Source: Zanthoxylum bungeanum
Taxonomy: Eukaryota; Streptophyta; Magnoliopsida; Sapindales; Rutaceae
Direction: 5' to 3'
Assembly: GCA_019454045.1 (NCBI GenBank)
Contig: SKCR01015021.1
Location: 1 to 64,000 of the forward strand
DNA: 64,000 nucleotides
The notes under the pieces are model-generated. The model was given only the letters and a program-made list of their open reading frames with translations. It ran no database searches and was not told the DNA's origin. Position 1 is the first letter of the stretch. Each line of letters begins with the position of its first letter. Positions 11,835 through 23,539 of this stretch are shown in pieces. The translations under genes and the position numbers were made by a program.

Positions 11835-12590
11835 GAACACCACGGCCTCGGCGGTACGAAAACAGACCCGAGCCATCAAACACATCGGCCTCGGCGGTAC
11901 TAAAGCAGACCCGAGCCATGCAACAAATCGGCCTCGGCGATACTAAAGCAAAACCGAGCCATCAAACACTTCGGCCTCGGCGGTACTAAAGCAGACCCGA
12001 GCCATAAAACACATCGGCCTCGATGGTACTAAATCAAACCAGAGCCATGAAACACATCGGTCTCGGAGGTACTAAAACATACCCGAGTAATGCAACAAAT
12101 CGGCCTCGGCGGTACTAAAACAGACCCGAGGCATAAAAAAAATCGGACTCGGCGGCACGAAAGCAGACCCGAGCAATAAAACAAATCAAAATAAATAGGA
12201 CTCGACGGTACGAAAGTAGACCCGAGCCATAAAATAAATCAGACTCGACGGTACGAAAGCAGACCCGAGCCATAAAACAAATCAAAACAAATCGGACTCG
12301 GCGGTACGAAAACAGACCCGAGCCATAAAACAAATCAGAACAAATCAGACTCGGTGGTACGAAAGCAGACCCGAGCTATAAAACAAATCAGACTCGGCGG
12401 TACGAAAACAGACCTGAGCTATAAAATAAATCAAAACTAATCGGACTCGGCGGTACGAAAGCATACCCGAGCCATAAAACAAATCAAAATAAATCGGACT
12501 CGGCGGTAAAAAAGCAAACTTGAGCCATAAACAAATCGGACTCGGCGGTACGAAAGCAAACCAGAGCCATAAAACAAATATCGGCCACTA
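11835..12590 (-). repeat. ~43-bp tandem array in gypsy copy 1
   Basis: About 17 degenerate units, spaced 43 bp where I measured (11843 to 11886), reading CGGCCTCGGCGGTAC...GACCCGAGCCAT on the plus strand. Each unit contains CTCGG and CCGAG halves, so each can fold into a small hairpin. The homologous array in copy 2 is at 50478-50965. Confidence 0.85.
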
Positions 12591-12946
12591 TGTAGGCCAT
12601 AATGAATAAGCATAAATAAATGTTTATTTAAGAAAGAATAAATCTTACTCACATTCTTGAGATATACTGCTGACAAGATCTCTTCCATGAAGGGGGAGAC
12701 TGCTTCTCCGTCCTGACCATCTCTTTTATCTGCCTTCATGTTTTCTTCCCACTTTCTCATTTCTTTGCTGAACCAGTCCTTCAAACTTTCATCGTTCATA
12801 TTTTCTAACTTTTCCAGCTTTTCCATCATGACCTTCATGGAGGCCTGATTTGTCTCCATTTCCTTCCATATGCTTTCCTCCATTTTTCTCATCCACTCTG
12901 TTGTTGAACTCTCCGACGATCTGTGGTTCCCGTCTTCTGCCATCAT
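12437..12946 (-). CDS. gag stub of non-autonomous gypsy copy 1
   Basis: Frame starting at the ATG pair at 12946-12941 just inside the primer site. Residues 1-90 are hydrophilic, rich in Glu, Lys and Met and likely coiled coil (a MEKLEKLENM stretch). At about residues 88-100 there is SPFMEEILSA, resembling the PF-x2-EIL-x-A motif just before the capsid domain in Tat/Ogre-type gypsy gags. After about residue 105 the frame runs into the tandem array and the rest of the translation is repeat-derived. The capsid domain is missing. Copy 2 has the same start (MAEDGNHRSS) but stops after 31 codons. Possibly the retained stub carries the packaging signal rather than a useful protein. Confidence 0.6.
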   Translation of the reverse strand: MMAEDGNHRSSESSTTEWMRKMEESIWKEMETNQASMKVMMEKLEKLENMNDESLKDWFSKEMRKWEENMKADKRDGQDGEAVSPFMEEILSAVYLKNVSKIYSFLNKHLFMLIHYGLHSGRYLFYGSGLLSYRRVRFVYGSSLLFYRRVRFILICFMARVCFRTAESD

Positions 12947-12994
12947 ATCACTTCGCAAGCTATTTTTTGTTCTCTCTCCACAGACGGCGTCAAC

Positions 12995-13919
12995 TATTGA
13001 CGGGTGATTTTCGTCATAGGGACAGTTTCGAGATAACCCTCCCAAGACAATCCTCTTTCAACCTTGAATTTGTTTGATTATTGGGAGACCAAAGGAAAAC
13101 ATAAAGGCAAGAAGAACACAAAAATCGACAAAGAGTATTTAACGTGGTTCGGTGGAGCAAGTCCAGCCTACGTCCACAGGCAAAAGTTGAGAGATTGCTT
13201 TTTATTACCGAACCGAGCTCGACCGACCTATTTAAGGGGGGGTCGAAAGGGAAACCGAGCTGTTTGTGTTTCATTTTTTTTTACAAATAATGTTCCATTT
13301 CTTGTCACAAAACTTGCTATCCATTTCACATCCCCTTACAAATGAGTTACAACACTATTCCCCTGCTTCCATAACGTCACCCACGTGAACTTTCGGTTGA
13401 TTGACAGGTTCTTTGCCCCAAAACTGTCTTCGCCGAAAGCAAACCTATCATCCGATGACTTATCACATCACCTTATTTTACACATTGGCACACGCAACAA
13501 TAATGGTGCCAGCTTGGAAAGAAATCATGCGGTGATACATACCACATTTAGGAGTTCAAACTACCTCGTTCACACGTCAGTCTTCCATAGGTCGGAAGGA
13601 TGATCTGCCGAACTACACAAACTGTTACTGTCTTGACCCAAAATCTCCGAGCTCATCAACTTATTCCAGAAGGTAAGATAAAACCAAACCGAGCCACCGA
13701 TCTACTGTGGTCGGCCTCGGCTCTGAGGTTATCGGTCTCTGAAATCTACACCGCGTTGTGTCCCCTGGTCGGACAGATCCGGGAAACTAGGTCCGAACAC
13801 CATTCCTGGCTGAGGAGTAACCAATACCTTCTGAACATTCGTCCTTTCAAAATGAGAAGTTTCATCTCTGCCCTTGCCGTACTGTTCAAAATACTTGTTA
13901 TAGAAAATCACCATCAACA
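12995..13919 (-). repeat. 5' LTR of non-autonomous gypsy copy 1
   Basis: 925 bp. On the minus strand it begins TGTTGATGGTGATTTTC and ends GTCAATA, immediately before the primer site. Matches 10362-11317 in direct orientation and 48177-49143 / 51674-52641 in inverted orientation. Confidence 0.88.
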
Positions 13920-13924
13920 ATAAT

Positions 13925-14417
13925 ATTAACTTAGTAAATCATATACTGAATCATAATAATCTTGGTAGTATAGAGTTAAGTTATTATTAGGGTGTTCAAT
14001 TATCACAATCATACAAATAGTGATAAAGTTGAAAATTAATTGTGTGATGCATACTTGGTTGAGAATTTAAAGTGTAATCATACACAAGTAATTCCATCCA
14101 ATCTTGATTGACACATACACATATATCTACACATATCGTATATTGTAAAATCATAAGTGTAATACTGAGTTTGAATTGCTAAGAGATTCTATTGAAGAAG
14201 TGTTTAAAAGATATTCTATCAAAAAGACGATAAGAGCCTAAGTGGTCAGGGATTTAAGTGGTTACTTTGGACCCCCTCGTCTTCTAGGAATATTCCTTTA
14301 TTTACTTTTCATAAGAATCTTTAGTCGAAATTCTCACTTGAACAAGATCATTTGTTGATCGTTGTAAAAATTATCTTTTGTAGACTAAATGACCCATGCT
14401 GATTTTTCCAGTTACGT
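13925..14417. other. Copia A leader, distal part
   Basis: AT-rich sequence between the nested element and the gag start of Copia A. No frame or motif recognised; it is the continuation of the leader interrupted at 10361. Confidence 0.6.
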
Positions 14418-15239
14418 ATGGCTAGCGGAAACATCACAGTACCGGTCTCTCATGGAGAAAAATCGGAAAAATTTGGTAGGGCAAACTTCAAACAGTGGCA
14501 GAGCAAAATGTTGTTCTACCTGACAACTCTGCAGTTGGCTAAATACCTCAAAGATCATCCAGAGCCTGTGGAGGGTGAATAGGAAATAGTCAAGCAACTG
14601 CAAGAAGAGACATGGTCGTCTGGCGACTTTTTGTGCAAGAACTACCTTTTGGGTGGACTTGACAAAACCCTGTACAATGTGTACCAAAACACGATTTCTG
14701 CGAAGATTCTCTGGGAATCTCTTGACAAGAAATACAAAACAGAGGATTCCGGTCAAAAGAAATTTGTCGTGGGTAGGTTCCTGGACTACAATATGGTAGA
14801 TTCAAGAATAGTGATGTCCCAGTTGGGTGAATTGTAATTGATCATTCATGAAATACTGGATGAAGGTATGAAACTCTGTGAGACGTTTCAAGTTTCCACC
14901 ATAATTGAAAAGTTGCCTCCATTATGGAAGGACTTCAGGAGCTATCTGAAACACAAGAAAAAACAGATGAGCATTGAAGACCTTGGAGTTCGACCGAGGA
15001 TCGAAGAGGACAACATGATGTCCGAGAAGGCCAGCTACAAGACTATGAAGTCTAAGGCCAACATCATCGAGGGTGTAAAGGGTAGCAAAAAGAGAAAGAA
15101 TAGTGGAGATGATTCTTCCCAGGCTAACAAGAAGTTCAAGGGGAAGTGATACAAGTGTGGAAAAAGTGATCATATGGCAGATGACTGTAGAAACAAGAAG
15201 TCTCAGGACAAGGGCAAGGAAAAGAAAAATGAGGCCCAT
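14418..15239 (+). pseudogene. gag: Copia A gag with zinc knuckle, broken
   Basis: Begins at ATG 14418 (MASGNITVP) and follows the UBN2-type Copia gag layout: FKQWQSKMLFYLTTL near residue 25, FLCKNYLLGGLDKTLYNVY, ILWESLDKKYK, then WKDFRSYLKHKKKQMS. In-frame stops occur after about residue 54 (TAG), at 14835 (TAA) and at 15147 (TGA). The last stop falls exactly on the first cysteine of the CCHC knuckle, whose remainder reads [13 protein letters not shown]. Related in sequence to the minus-strand gag at 1768-2453. The product cannot be made whole. Confidence 0.88.
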
Positions 15240-16778
15240 GCCGCTGAAGATGAGCAGCTGACTGAAGAGATCTCAGAGATGAACCTTTCAGCAGTGGTAA
15301 CTGAAGCCAACTTGGTCGTGAATCCGAGAGAATGGTGGGTAGACACCAGGGCTACTCATCATATCTGTGTAGATAGTAGGACATTTTCCTCGTATCAAAA
15401 GGTCGATGGCGGCGATCACCTGACTATGGGAAACTCATCTACCTCAAGAGTGGTTGGACAAGGCACAGTGGTTCTGAAGATGACATCCGGAAAGGAGCTT
15501 ACATTGAATAATGTATTGGATGTTCCAGATACTCGGAAGAATTTGTCTCGGGCTCTCTTCTTAGCAAGGTTGTTTTTAAGCTTGTATTTGTTTCTGATAA
15601 ATTTGTATTGACAAAAAATGATGTGTATGTAGGAAAATGATACCTCACTGAGGGCCTTTTCAAATTTAATGTAATGACTGTCAATTGACACAGTAGTAAT
15701 AATAAAGCTACAACTTCTGTTTATATTATTGAGTCACAAAATGTATGACATGAGAGGTTATGACATGTTAATTATGATACAATGCGTAAATTAATTAGCA
15801 TAGACCTTATACCTAAATTTGCAATTGATATCCAACATAAGTTTAAGGCATGTGTTGAAACAAAAATGCATAGAACATCATTTCATTCCATAGAACGAAG
15901 TTCTGAACCCTTAGAACTTGTACACACTGATGTGTGTGATATGAATATTGTGCAAACAAGAGGTGGTAAAAAATACTTTGTCACTTTTATCGATGATAGC
16001 ACAATATTCTGTTATGTGTACTTGCTGAGGAGCAAAGATGAAGCTATTGAGAGCTTTTTACACTATAAGAACGAAGTTGAAAATCAACTTGGCATGAAAA
16101 TCAAGAGAATCAGAAGTGATAGAGGTGGTGAATATGTGTCACCATTCGGTGAATATTGTTCAGTTTATGGAATTATTCACGAAACCACTGCTCCTTATTC
16201 GCCTCAACAAAACGGGATTGATGAGCGCAAAAATCAAACGTTGAAGGAAATGATGAACGCCATGTTGACAAGTTCTGGTTTACCTCGCGAATTATGTTCT
16301 TAACAAGCTTCCTCACAGGAGATTGGACAAGACACCATATGAGTTGTGGAAAGGTCACGTACCTTCCTACAAATACCTAAAACTGTGAGGGTGTCTTGAC
16401 AAAGTAATGGTTCCTAAACCTAAAAAGGTTAGAATAGGACCCAAAACTGTTGATTGTATATTCATTGGATATGCTCACAATAGTAGTGAGTATCGATTCT
16501 TGGTACACAAGTCTGAGATTCCTGATATCAATCCGAATATGATAATTGAGTCAAGGAATGTAAAATTTTTTGAAGAGATATTTCATTGTAAGGAAAGACA
16601 AAGAACAGAGTCTCTCAAAAGAACTATTGATACTGTCAAAGACAGTGATCAGGTTGACCAAAAATCAGATAAACGTGCAAACATTGAGACAATCGAACCT
16701 AGATGTAGCAAAAGAGCTAGAACGTCAAAGTTTTTTTGTCCCGATTTTCTGACATACTTGTTAGAAAATGAGCCTTAA
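15240..16778 (+). pseudogene. pol: Copia A protease and integrase, broken
   Basis: Aspartic protease begins [12 protein letters not shown] at about 15333, so the catalytic D-T-G has become D-T-R, which would inactivate it. The frame shifts near 15565. Pre-integrase at 15738-15790 has two TGA codons, at the usual Trp of WHERLGH and at the Gly. The integrase core is open at 15782-16303: LVHTD (first Asp), RSDRGGEY (second Asp) and NGIDERKN (Glu) are all present, but the zinc-binding region reads HKFKACVE with one Cys replaced by Phe. The C-terminal part resumes at 16407 (KVRIGPKTVDCIFIGYA). Several frames are needed to follow it, so no functional polyprotein remains. Confidence 0.88.
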
Positions 16779-18310
16779 AGCTTTAAAGAAGCAATGTCTT
16801 CTCCAGAAGCACTTTTGTGGAAAGAGGCTATCAACAGTGAGATTGATTCAATCCTATAAAACCATACTTGGGAGTTGGTTGATCTTCCTCCAGGTTGTAA
16901 GCCACTGGGCTACAAATCGATATTCAAATGGAAGATGAAACCAGATGGATCAATAGATAAGTACAAGGCAATGCTTGTCATAAAAGGTTATAGACAAAAA
17001 GAAATCATTGATTACTTTGACACCTATTCACCAGTGACTCGTATCAAATTGATAAGAATGCTCATAGCCATAATAGCTATATTTGGTATTGAAATACATC
17101 AAATGGATATAAAGACGACATTCTTGAATGGTGAATTGGATGAAGAGATTTACATGGAACAACCAGAAAGGTTTAATGTTCCTGGACAAGAACAAAATGT
17201 GTGCAAACTTGTAAAATCCTTGTATGGATTAAAACAAGCACCTAAACAATAGCATGGGAAATTTGACAAAGAAATATTGTCAAGTGGGTTTAAAACCAAT
17301 GAGTGTGATAAGTGTGTGTACACTAAATCAACTAAAAAAGGATATGTCATTATATGTCTCTACGTAGACGATATAATGATAATTGATAGTAATCATGAAA
17401 TGATTTAGTCTACCAAAAAGTGTTATCCAACAAATTTCATATGAAAGATTTGGGTATAGCTGATGTGATCCTAGGAATTAAGATTTCTAGGACATCAGAC
17501 GGATATATATTATCTCAGACTCATTATGTTGAGAAGATAATTGAGAAATATAACAAATGGGATCTAAATGTGGCTAGAACCCATGTGGACCTAACTCTTC
17601 ATTTATCAAAGAATATTGGCTCAAGCGTATCGCAATTAGAGTATTCGAGAATCATCGGAAGTCTGATGTATCTCACGAATTGCACACGACCTGATATCGC
17701 TCAAGCTGTGAACAGGCTTAGTAGATATACGAGCAATCCAAGACATAACCACTGGAAAGCCATAGTAAGAGTTTCAAGGTATCTGAGAGAAATTTCAAAA
17801 TATGAGCTACATTACGAGAGATATCATGCTTTTCTAGAGGGATACATCGATGCTAACTGGATATCTGATACAATGGATTCTAAATCTACGAGTGGATTTA
17901 TTTTCACACTTGGTAATGCAGCCGTGTCATGGAAATCCTCGAGGCAAATATGTATTGCCCGGTCTATTATGGAATTAGAGTTCATAGCATTAGAAAAAAT
18001 AGTGGAAGAAGCGGAATGGCTTAGAAACTTCTTGGAAGATATTCCTAGCTGGCCCAAACCGGTGCCAGTGATAAGCATACATTGTGATAGCCAATCAGCT
18101 ATTGGGAGAGCCCAAAATACAATGTATAATGGTAAGTCTCGACACATACGTCGGAGACATAATACCATACTTCAACTGCTCTCAAGTAACATAATATCAA
18201 TCGATTATGTTAAGTCGAAGGAAAACTTAGCGGATCCACTTACTAAAGGTTTACCTAGAGAGCAAGTTGAGAAGTCATCGGGGGGAATGAGCTTGAAGCC
18301 TATAAGTTAA
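16779..18310 (+). pseudogene. pol: Copia A reverse transcriptase and RNase H, broken
   Basis: Reverse transcriptase: WKMKPDGSIDKYKAMLVIKGY near 16935, [18 protein letters not shown] near 17105, SLYGLKQAPKQ then a stop at 17250, and the catalytic LYVDDI near 17361 followed by another stop. RNase H is open at 17420-18310 (296 codons) and keeps its acidic residues ([22 protein letters not shown]). It ends with [20 protein letters not shown], the usual Copia C-terminus. RNase H is thus the best preserved domain of this element. Confidence 0.9.
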
Positions 18311-18884
18311 TAATTGTCACTGTGGAAAACCAACATATCTGACTGGAGATCCCAAGATCTAGGTTCAAAAGGGACAATTGAAATTTTTTGTAATTCAAAA
18401 CAAGCACTAAAGAGTTTTGTACTATTTCCCATTCCGATAATGACGCTGAGTGCTGTCTGTCAAGGTTAGGACAAATTAAGACTTTTAATGATCATTATAT
18501 TAGGAGATGAGTCCTAATTGGGGTAAAAGCAGATTACCTCTTCATAGTAGATCACTTATTTCAAGTAAAAAGTGAGGCTGCTTCCATGGGATCTTACAGG
18601 CTGATTTCCCTAAAGTGCTTGATGAATCCAGGATCGCTGTTCATGGCCGAAATGAACACAACCGTAGAACGAGAAATGGTCGAAGTAAAGCTGTGTGTTG
18701 GCGATTGTCTTGGTTTACACCAACGGCAGAACAATTCAAGACTATGGGTCACTAGTTTGCCAAGTAAATCCGATTGTCATTCACTAGGAAAGGTTCAAGG
18801 CGAAAGCTACCTATTTCGATGCAGCTTTAGTTCACGGAAACTCTCTCAAGTGTCTGCATGAATATTTTAAGAATTGTGGGGGAT
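18311..18884 (+). other. Copia A 3' untranslated region and polypurine tract
   Basis: Non-coding stretch between RNase H and the 3' LTR, ending in GAATTGTGGGGGAT directly before TGTTGTAAATT, a typical Copia polypurine tract. The 91-codon frame at 18586 has no family signature. Confidence 0.75.
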
Positions 18885-19383
18885 TGTTGTAAATTCTTAA
18901 AATATAGTTGGTTAAGATGAGGGAGGGACATGTCCCTTGGATGGTGCCCTATAAGGTCATGTCCTCCAATTGAGAAACATGGAAGGGGTACAACCTTTTG
19001 GAGGGTTGCACCCCAACTCAAAGGGTGTCCTTAAGGCACCCTTCCATGCCTTTATAAGGAAGGATCCATGTTCATTCTCAATATCTTAAGCAAGTTCGAA
19101 TTTTGTGTGTCACATTTTCTTTGTTTACTAAGAGAGAGTTCCGACATATTCCAAGTTCAAATACTTGTTAAAGAGTACCCCCTTGAACAAGAAGAATCAG
19201 AGGATTCCTGTGAGAACGTTAGCCACATCGCGTCCGTAGAACACAGTGACAGAGGCTAATAAGTTCTTAAGGAGACTTGGACGTTTTTTAATCAGGTATT
19301 TCTGGTTCTTAAAGTTTTGATTTTCTGGTTTTGATCTGTATGTTGCATGTTAGTTTATGTTTAATGACACTAATCCACCAATA
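18885..19383 (+). repeat. 3' LTR of Copia element A
   Basis: 499 bp, homologous to 9311-9855 along its length. Its last bases are CCACCAATA where the 5' LTR has CCACCAACA. Flanked on the right by the ATACA duplication. Confidence 0.9.
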
Positions 19384-19388
19384 ATACA

Positions 19389-20023
19389 TCTAGTGAGATT
19401 TGAACCTTAAACCTGAGAGTGAGCAAACCACTCAAATTCAATACATTTACCACTTAGACAACCGTTCAAGATATTTTCACTTGTCTGACATTAATCCCTG
19501 GACACGAATTAATATCACACATAGTTGAATCTTAATTATATGTTTCTACCGAATGATGCGGGAACTTGATGGTAATTAAGGAATAATTACTTGTTTATCA
19601 CATTAAACTGTCCAGAACATCACATTCAAAAGGGCACTTTTTAAAGATTTCACAGCTGCCACCTATGGTTTGTAGGCAATTCCATTAAACTTTCCAGAGA
19701 CTATTATAAACCACTGTAGCCGCGAAGCAGAGCAAAGCTGTTGGGTGAACTGACCAAGGGATTTACCAATAACGAGTAATCCATTTGGAAGTTTATCATT
19801 TGTCAGAAATATGGAGGAAAATTTATTGATCGGTTCCCTTAAGTTTTATCTTCCAGAATTTCAAATGTTCGTTTTGATATCGCCAGCTTGCAGAATCTTA
19901 TATTTTTCTCTACTAAGTGGCAATATAATTTAATTTTTTCGATTGGCAACAAAGTTGGTGCTTTCAAGTGTCTTTTTGTAGCCTATTCCCTTCTCTTTTT
20001 CGGATTGCATTAAATAAAAGAGT
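19389..20023. other. unassigned spacer
   Basis: No gene or transposon end recognised between Copia A and the hairpin MITE. Confidence 0.4.
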
Positions 20024-20160
20024 AATGATACATTCACACACACTCTTACTTAAAGTTTTATTATCTCTCACTGTAGCTACAGTGATTTACTGTAGATCAA
20101 TGTAGCCACAGTGAGAGAGTTTGTAAAACTTTAAGTAAGAGTGTGTGTGAGTGTATCATT
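20024..20160. mobile_element. hairpin MITE
   Basis: 137-bp near-perfect foldback. The left arm AATGATACATTCACACACAC and the reverse complement of the right arm differ at few positions, and the pairing continues through CTTACTTAAAGTTTTA and an inner CTCACTGTAGCTACAGTG segment to a short loop near 20085-20098. It has no coding capacity. A clear target-site duplication was not identified, so the superfamily is open. Confidence 0.7.
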
Positions 20161-20217
20161 TTTATAAATAAAAAATCCACCGGTGCTGACTTCTTTCGGG
20201 ACAAAGACAATAGTTCA

Positions 20218-21540
20218 TGTTGGCAAAAATTTGTTCGCAATTTTATACCATTACGTATCGTTCAAGTAATACAGTGACTATTATTCGGATATCATACCCA
20301 TATTAACTTATTATTTCTTTTATTAATACAAAGACTAAATTACTTAATTTAAACTAAACTATTGGTTGAGAAGAGGAGTGATTATTCTAAAATTAATCGA
20401 CATATTAATTAAAGCACAAACAATAATTTTGGAGATAAACGTTATATGCGAGAAGAACCTAGGATTGTAACTTTACCTAAGCATACATGCAATGGGTTCA
20501 TGCACTTTTCATTTAAATGGGTTACTACGAATTATTGACCTAAAATACTAAATTATCTACAAGCATCTTTCGATGGTCAAATAAATATATTCAACTTTAA
20601 ATCAATTAACTATATGTTTATGTCATTTAATTTAAACTAAATTCATTAAGGTCATGTTCTAATATTTGCTACGCATACCTTGCACGTATATATCTATCGT
20701 GAAGGGAAATTTATTCCACAGAACTAGATCCCGTGCTATTATTTCCACGACTAACCCAAATTCTCTCTGTCAAGTTCATAAAGATTTACCAAGACTATTC
20801 AATTGTTGGCCAAACAAATAAAATATGCATCAAAGCACAGAGAATAATAAATAATAAATAACAGACCCAAAAGAATAAAAATATACAAATTAATTAAATA
20901 CAATGCTTAAGATAAATTACAATCTTAGATGAGTTATTTAGCTACTAATGACAAACAATAAACACAAGCTCATCATTATTAATATAAAACAAGAACTCAT
21001 AAAAGATAAACTAGAGAGAAAATGGAAGAGAGAACTTTCATTGCAATCTCCGCCTTCAAACTACAGCACCAGCTGAAGCACTTATCTTTGTCTTACTCTA
21101 GGCGTTCTTCTATACTCTGAGACTCCAAAATTATGTTATGATGCTTGATAATAGGTTTTGAGATGAACTTATGCTTATATATGAGGTTTGGAGAGTCTTT
21201 CCTCATTAAAAGTTGAGTTTCGAACGAACAAGGACTAAATTACTCATGTTGTGACGCGCTACTTGTGAGTCATGACTTTGCATGAAACAATCGGCCCGTC
21301 ACAATGCTTCACACGTTGATACATTTTTTCGAGATTCTCTTCAGGAGCGTGTTGCGAAACGCTTCCAGGCCTAATTTAGCTATAATTTTATCGTTTCATC
21401 CTTTGTTCAGTCCGGGTAAATTGTAATATGATTTTTAACTACGAAATACACCCAAAATACATCAAAACACTCATAAAACTCAAAATATACATAAAATATT
21501 AAGATAAAAGGGCGGTAAATATATGTATATTAGCCGCTCA
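20218..21540 (-). repeat. 3' LTR of truncated Athila-like element
   Basis: About 1.32 kb. The right end (CCGCTCATCA) and its approach (AAATACATCAAAACACTCATAAAACTC) match the end of the 33.5-kb element's LTR, and the left part contains ACGTATCGTTCAAGTAATA as in those LTRs. The left limit at the TG near 20218 is a best guess. Confidence 0.6.
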
Positions 21541-23539
21541 TCACACCCTCAAACTTAACATTTTGATAGTCCTCGAGCAAAATAAATAAAAATAAAAATA
21601 AAATAAACAAACTACATAAATTAACTTAAGCCACTTTCATAAGGATCACGATTACATTTAACATATGCAACGAGCCTTTAAACCTCTAAGCGACCCTAAT
21701 GGAGGACTTATAGTCTCATGAGGGTTTAGAGCGATGATACTCACAAACGTCTTTTAGCACACACATGCAATCATTCAAAAATAATAAAACACAAAAAAAC
21801 AATCCTGATAGTTACACATAATATTATCCTCAAAGAATGCATACCAATGAAATCGAAGAACCTTCAAAGTACCCAACACAACTCAAATCCAAGTTCTTGA
21901 ATAAATCATCAATGTTAGACTCATAGTGTGTGTATGAAAAGGTTTGATCATAACTTGATTCCTTATTAATCCAACTCAATGATTTCGTCTCAAAAATTGA
22001 TATCAAATGGGTCAAACCAACCTATATATCTCAAAAGTATTCTGTATTTACCTATTGAGTTCAGTATAGTTCAACTTTTCATTTTCTTTATCTTTTGACT
22101 TACGAACATTTCTTTTTCAAAGTATTTTTTCTTTTTTGGTCTTTTCATTTTTTTCCAAAAGATCTTTCTTTCTTCTGCTCTAATCATACCATATATCATA
22201 AATAGTTACAAATCGAGACATATATCTAGGAAAATGGTCATTCATCTTCAAATAATTTTCTCAACTAATCACTTATATATGAGCTCTTACTGCTAGAAAC
22301 ATATTTTTAAGTGCTTATGAATCTAACCTAAATCCCATAATCAATGCATAAGATAACAGTCAAGTGGACACTTATCATTTCTAAGATTTTATCGTAAAGC
22401 AAACAAACTCATCATTAAACTTATGCTTCACTACATAATACTTAAATTTTTTTCGATTCTTTTAATGAATAAATTTTAGAATTTTAAATAAATAGCATGA
22501 CTAACACTAACATGCACACACCCCTAAACTTAAAATTTTCATTGTCTTCAATGTAAGATAAGCGTAAAGAGAAAAGAATGAGGAATATTACTACCGTATA
22601 TGGAGTTGATCAGACTCTTGTTGGTCAGAATTTGGCTGCGTGGGGTGTGTTGGTTGTACTAGTACCTGCATAAATACACATGTAAACTATTAAACACATA
22701 AATAGCACACAATGAAATAAAATAAAATGAGAGTGAAGAAAATAAAAATTAAATGCGTGGGTTGTCTCCTCGTTAGCGCTAAGTTTAACGTTTTCAGCCA
22801 GACGTTCTCTAAAGATCTTCCTTCATGGAGGCTTCAATATGGCTTTGGATGTCCTATATAGGACAATGCCATGGGTATTACTCTTCAAGTGCGTATTCCA
22901 CAAATGAGATGACAAATATAAATTTTTTCCACTTTATGCTTTTGCCACATTTTCAACTTTTTAGCTCTAGGGGGTCTTGAATGGAAAGATAGATTGTCAG
23001 AAGGTATTGTAGGGTGCTTGACTTTGAATGGTTGTGTCATTCTTTCAAGTTTATGGGTGGTATTAATGATGCTAGCTTTCCCATATTGTGACATGTCCTA
23101 TTGTGCCAAAATATTTTCAATAGGCTAACACAATTGCTCTTGTCTAACTCCTTGTTCCACCACTTCCTCATAAATGCACTTTCGAATTTCTTCGTCCAAC
23201 TCTTCATCAGATGTATGCATAATGCATGCTTCAAGATTGCCAATTTGAGAATGTGGAATTTATGTATCTTGAATGACATCATTTGATATGTCTATTCTAA
23301 AGCCCTCATATTTCTTTGTTGGTGTAGAGGTTATGAGTGGCTACTCTATTTGTGCTTCCTCATGACAGACTGAGATGACATTGCTAAATTCTTTCCCTTC
23401 TCTCATGTGGTTGTCTTCTGTCTTACTTGGGAAATCTCATTTTGGCCTTTGGCTCGGGTTGCCTAATTCCAAGAGTATCGTCTGACTCTATACCATTGCT
23501 TCCAATCTAGTGATATTTTTCGTGTTTTTCTTATTTTGA
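21541..23539 (-). other. Athila-like 3' region without cassette
   Basis: Non-coding interior of the truncated element. The two landmark words that bound the NABP/LOG cassette in the 33.5-kb element (at about 36970 and 38590) are here at about 22510-22555 and 22755-22790, only some 200 bp apart with no open frame between them. From 22790 to 23539 the sequence is decayed and no domain could be followed. Confidence 0.55.

Larger units (their letters stand above)
10362..13919 (-). mobile_element. non-autonomous Ty3/gypsy element, copy 1 (nested in Copia A)
   Basis: Minus-strand LTR element with perfect 5-bp duplications ATAAT at 10357-10361 and 13920-13924. LTRs at 12995-13919 (5') and 10362-11317 (3'). 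Next to the 5' LTR the minus strand reads TTGACGCCGTCTGTGGAGAG, a primer-site type (TGGCGCCGT) used by non-chromovirus gypsy elements. Next to the 3' LTR is an AACTAGGGGACAAA polypurine tract. The interior has only a stub of gag and a tandem array; protease, reverse transcriptase and integrase are absent. A second copy of the family in the opposite orientation is at 48177-52641. Confidence 0.9.
9311..19383 (+). mobile_element. Copia element A, full length but decayed
   Basis: Plus-strand Ty1/copia retrotransposon. Direct LTRs at 9311-9855 and 18885-19383 both begin TGTTGTAAATTCTTAAAATAT. Outer flanks are identical 5-mers, ATACA at 9306-9310 and 19384-19388, so insertion limits are firm. The right LTR ends in AATA instead of AACA. 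Order is leader, gag, protease, integrase, reverse transcriptase, RNase H, as in Copia. The 10.07-kb span is inflated by a nested gypsy-type element at 10362-13919; without it and its duplication the element is about 6.5 kb. Every domain has stops or frameshifts, so it cannot move on its own. Confidence 0.92.

Noticed and set aside
11835..12590. CRISPR-like appearance of regularly repeated units
   Set aside because: Units are contiguous tandem repeats without unique spacers, inside a plant retroelement. No CRISPR is expected or present.
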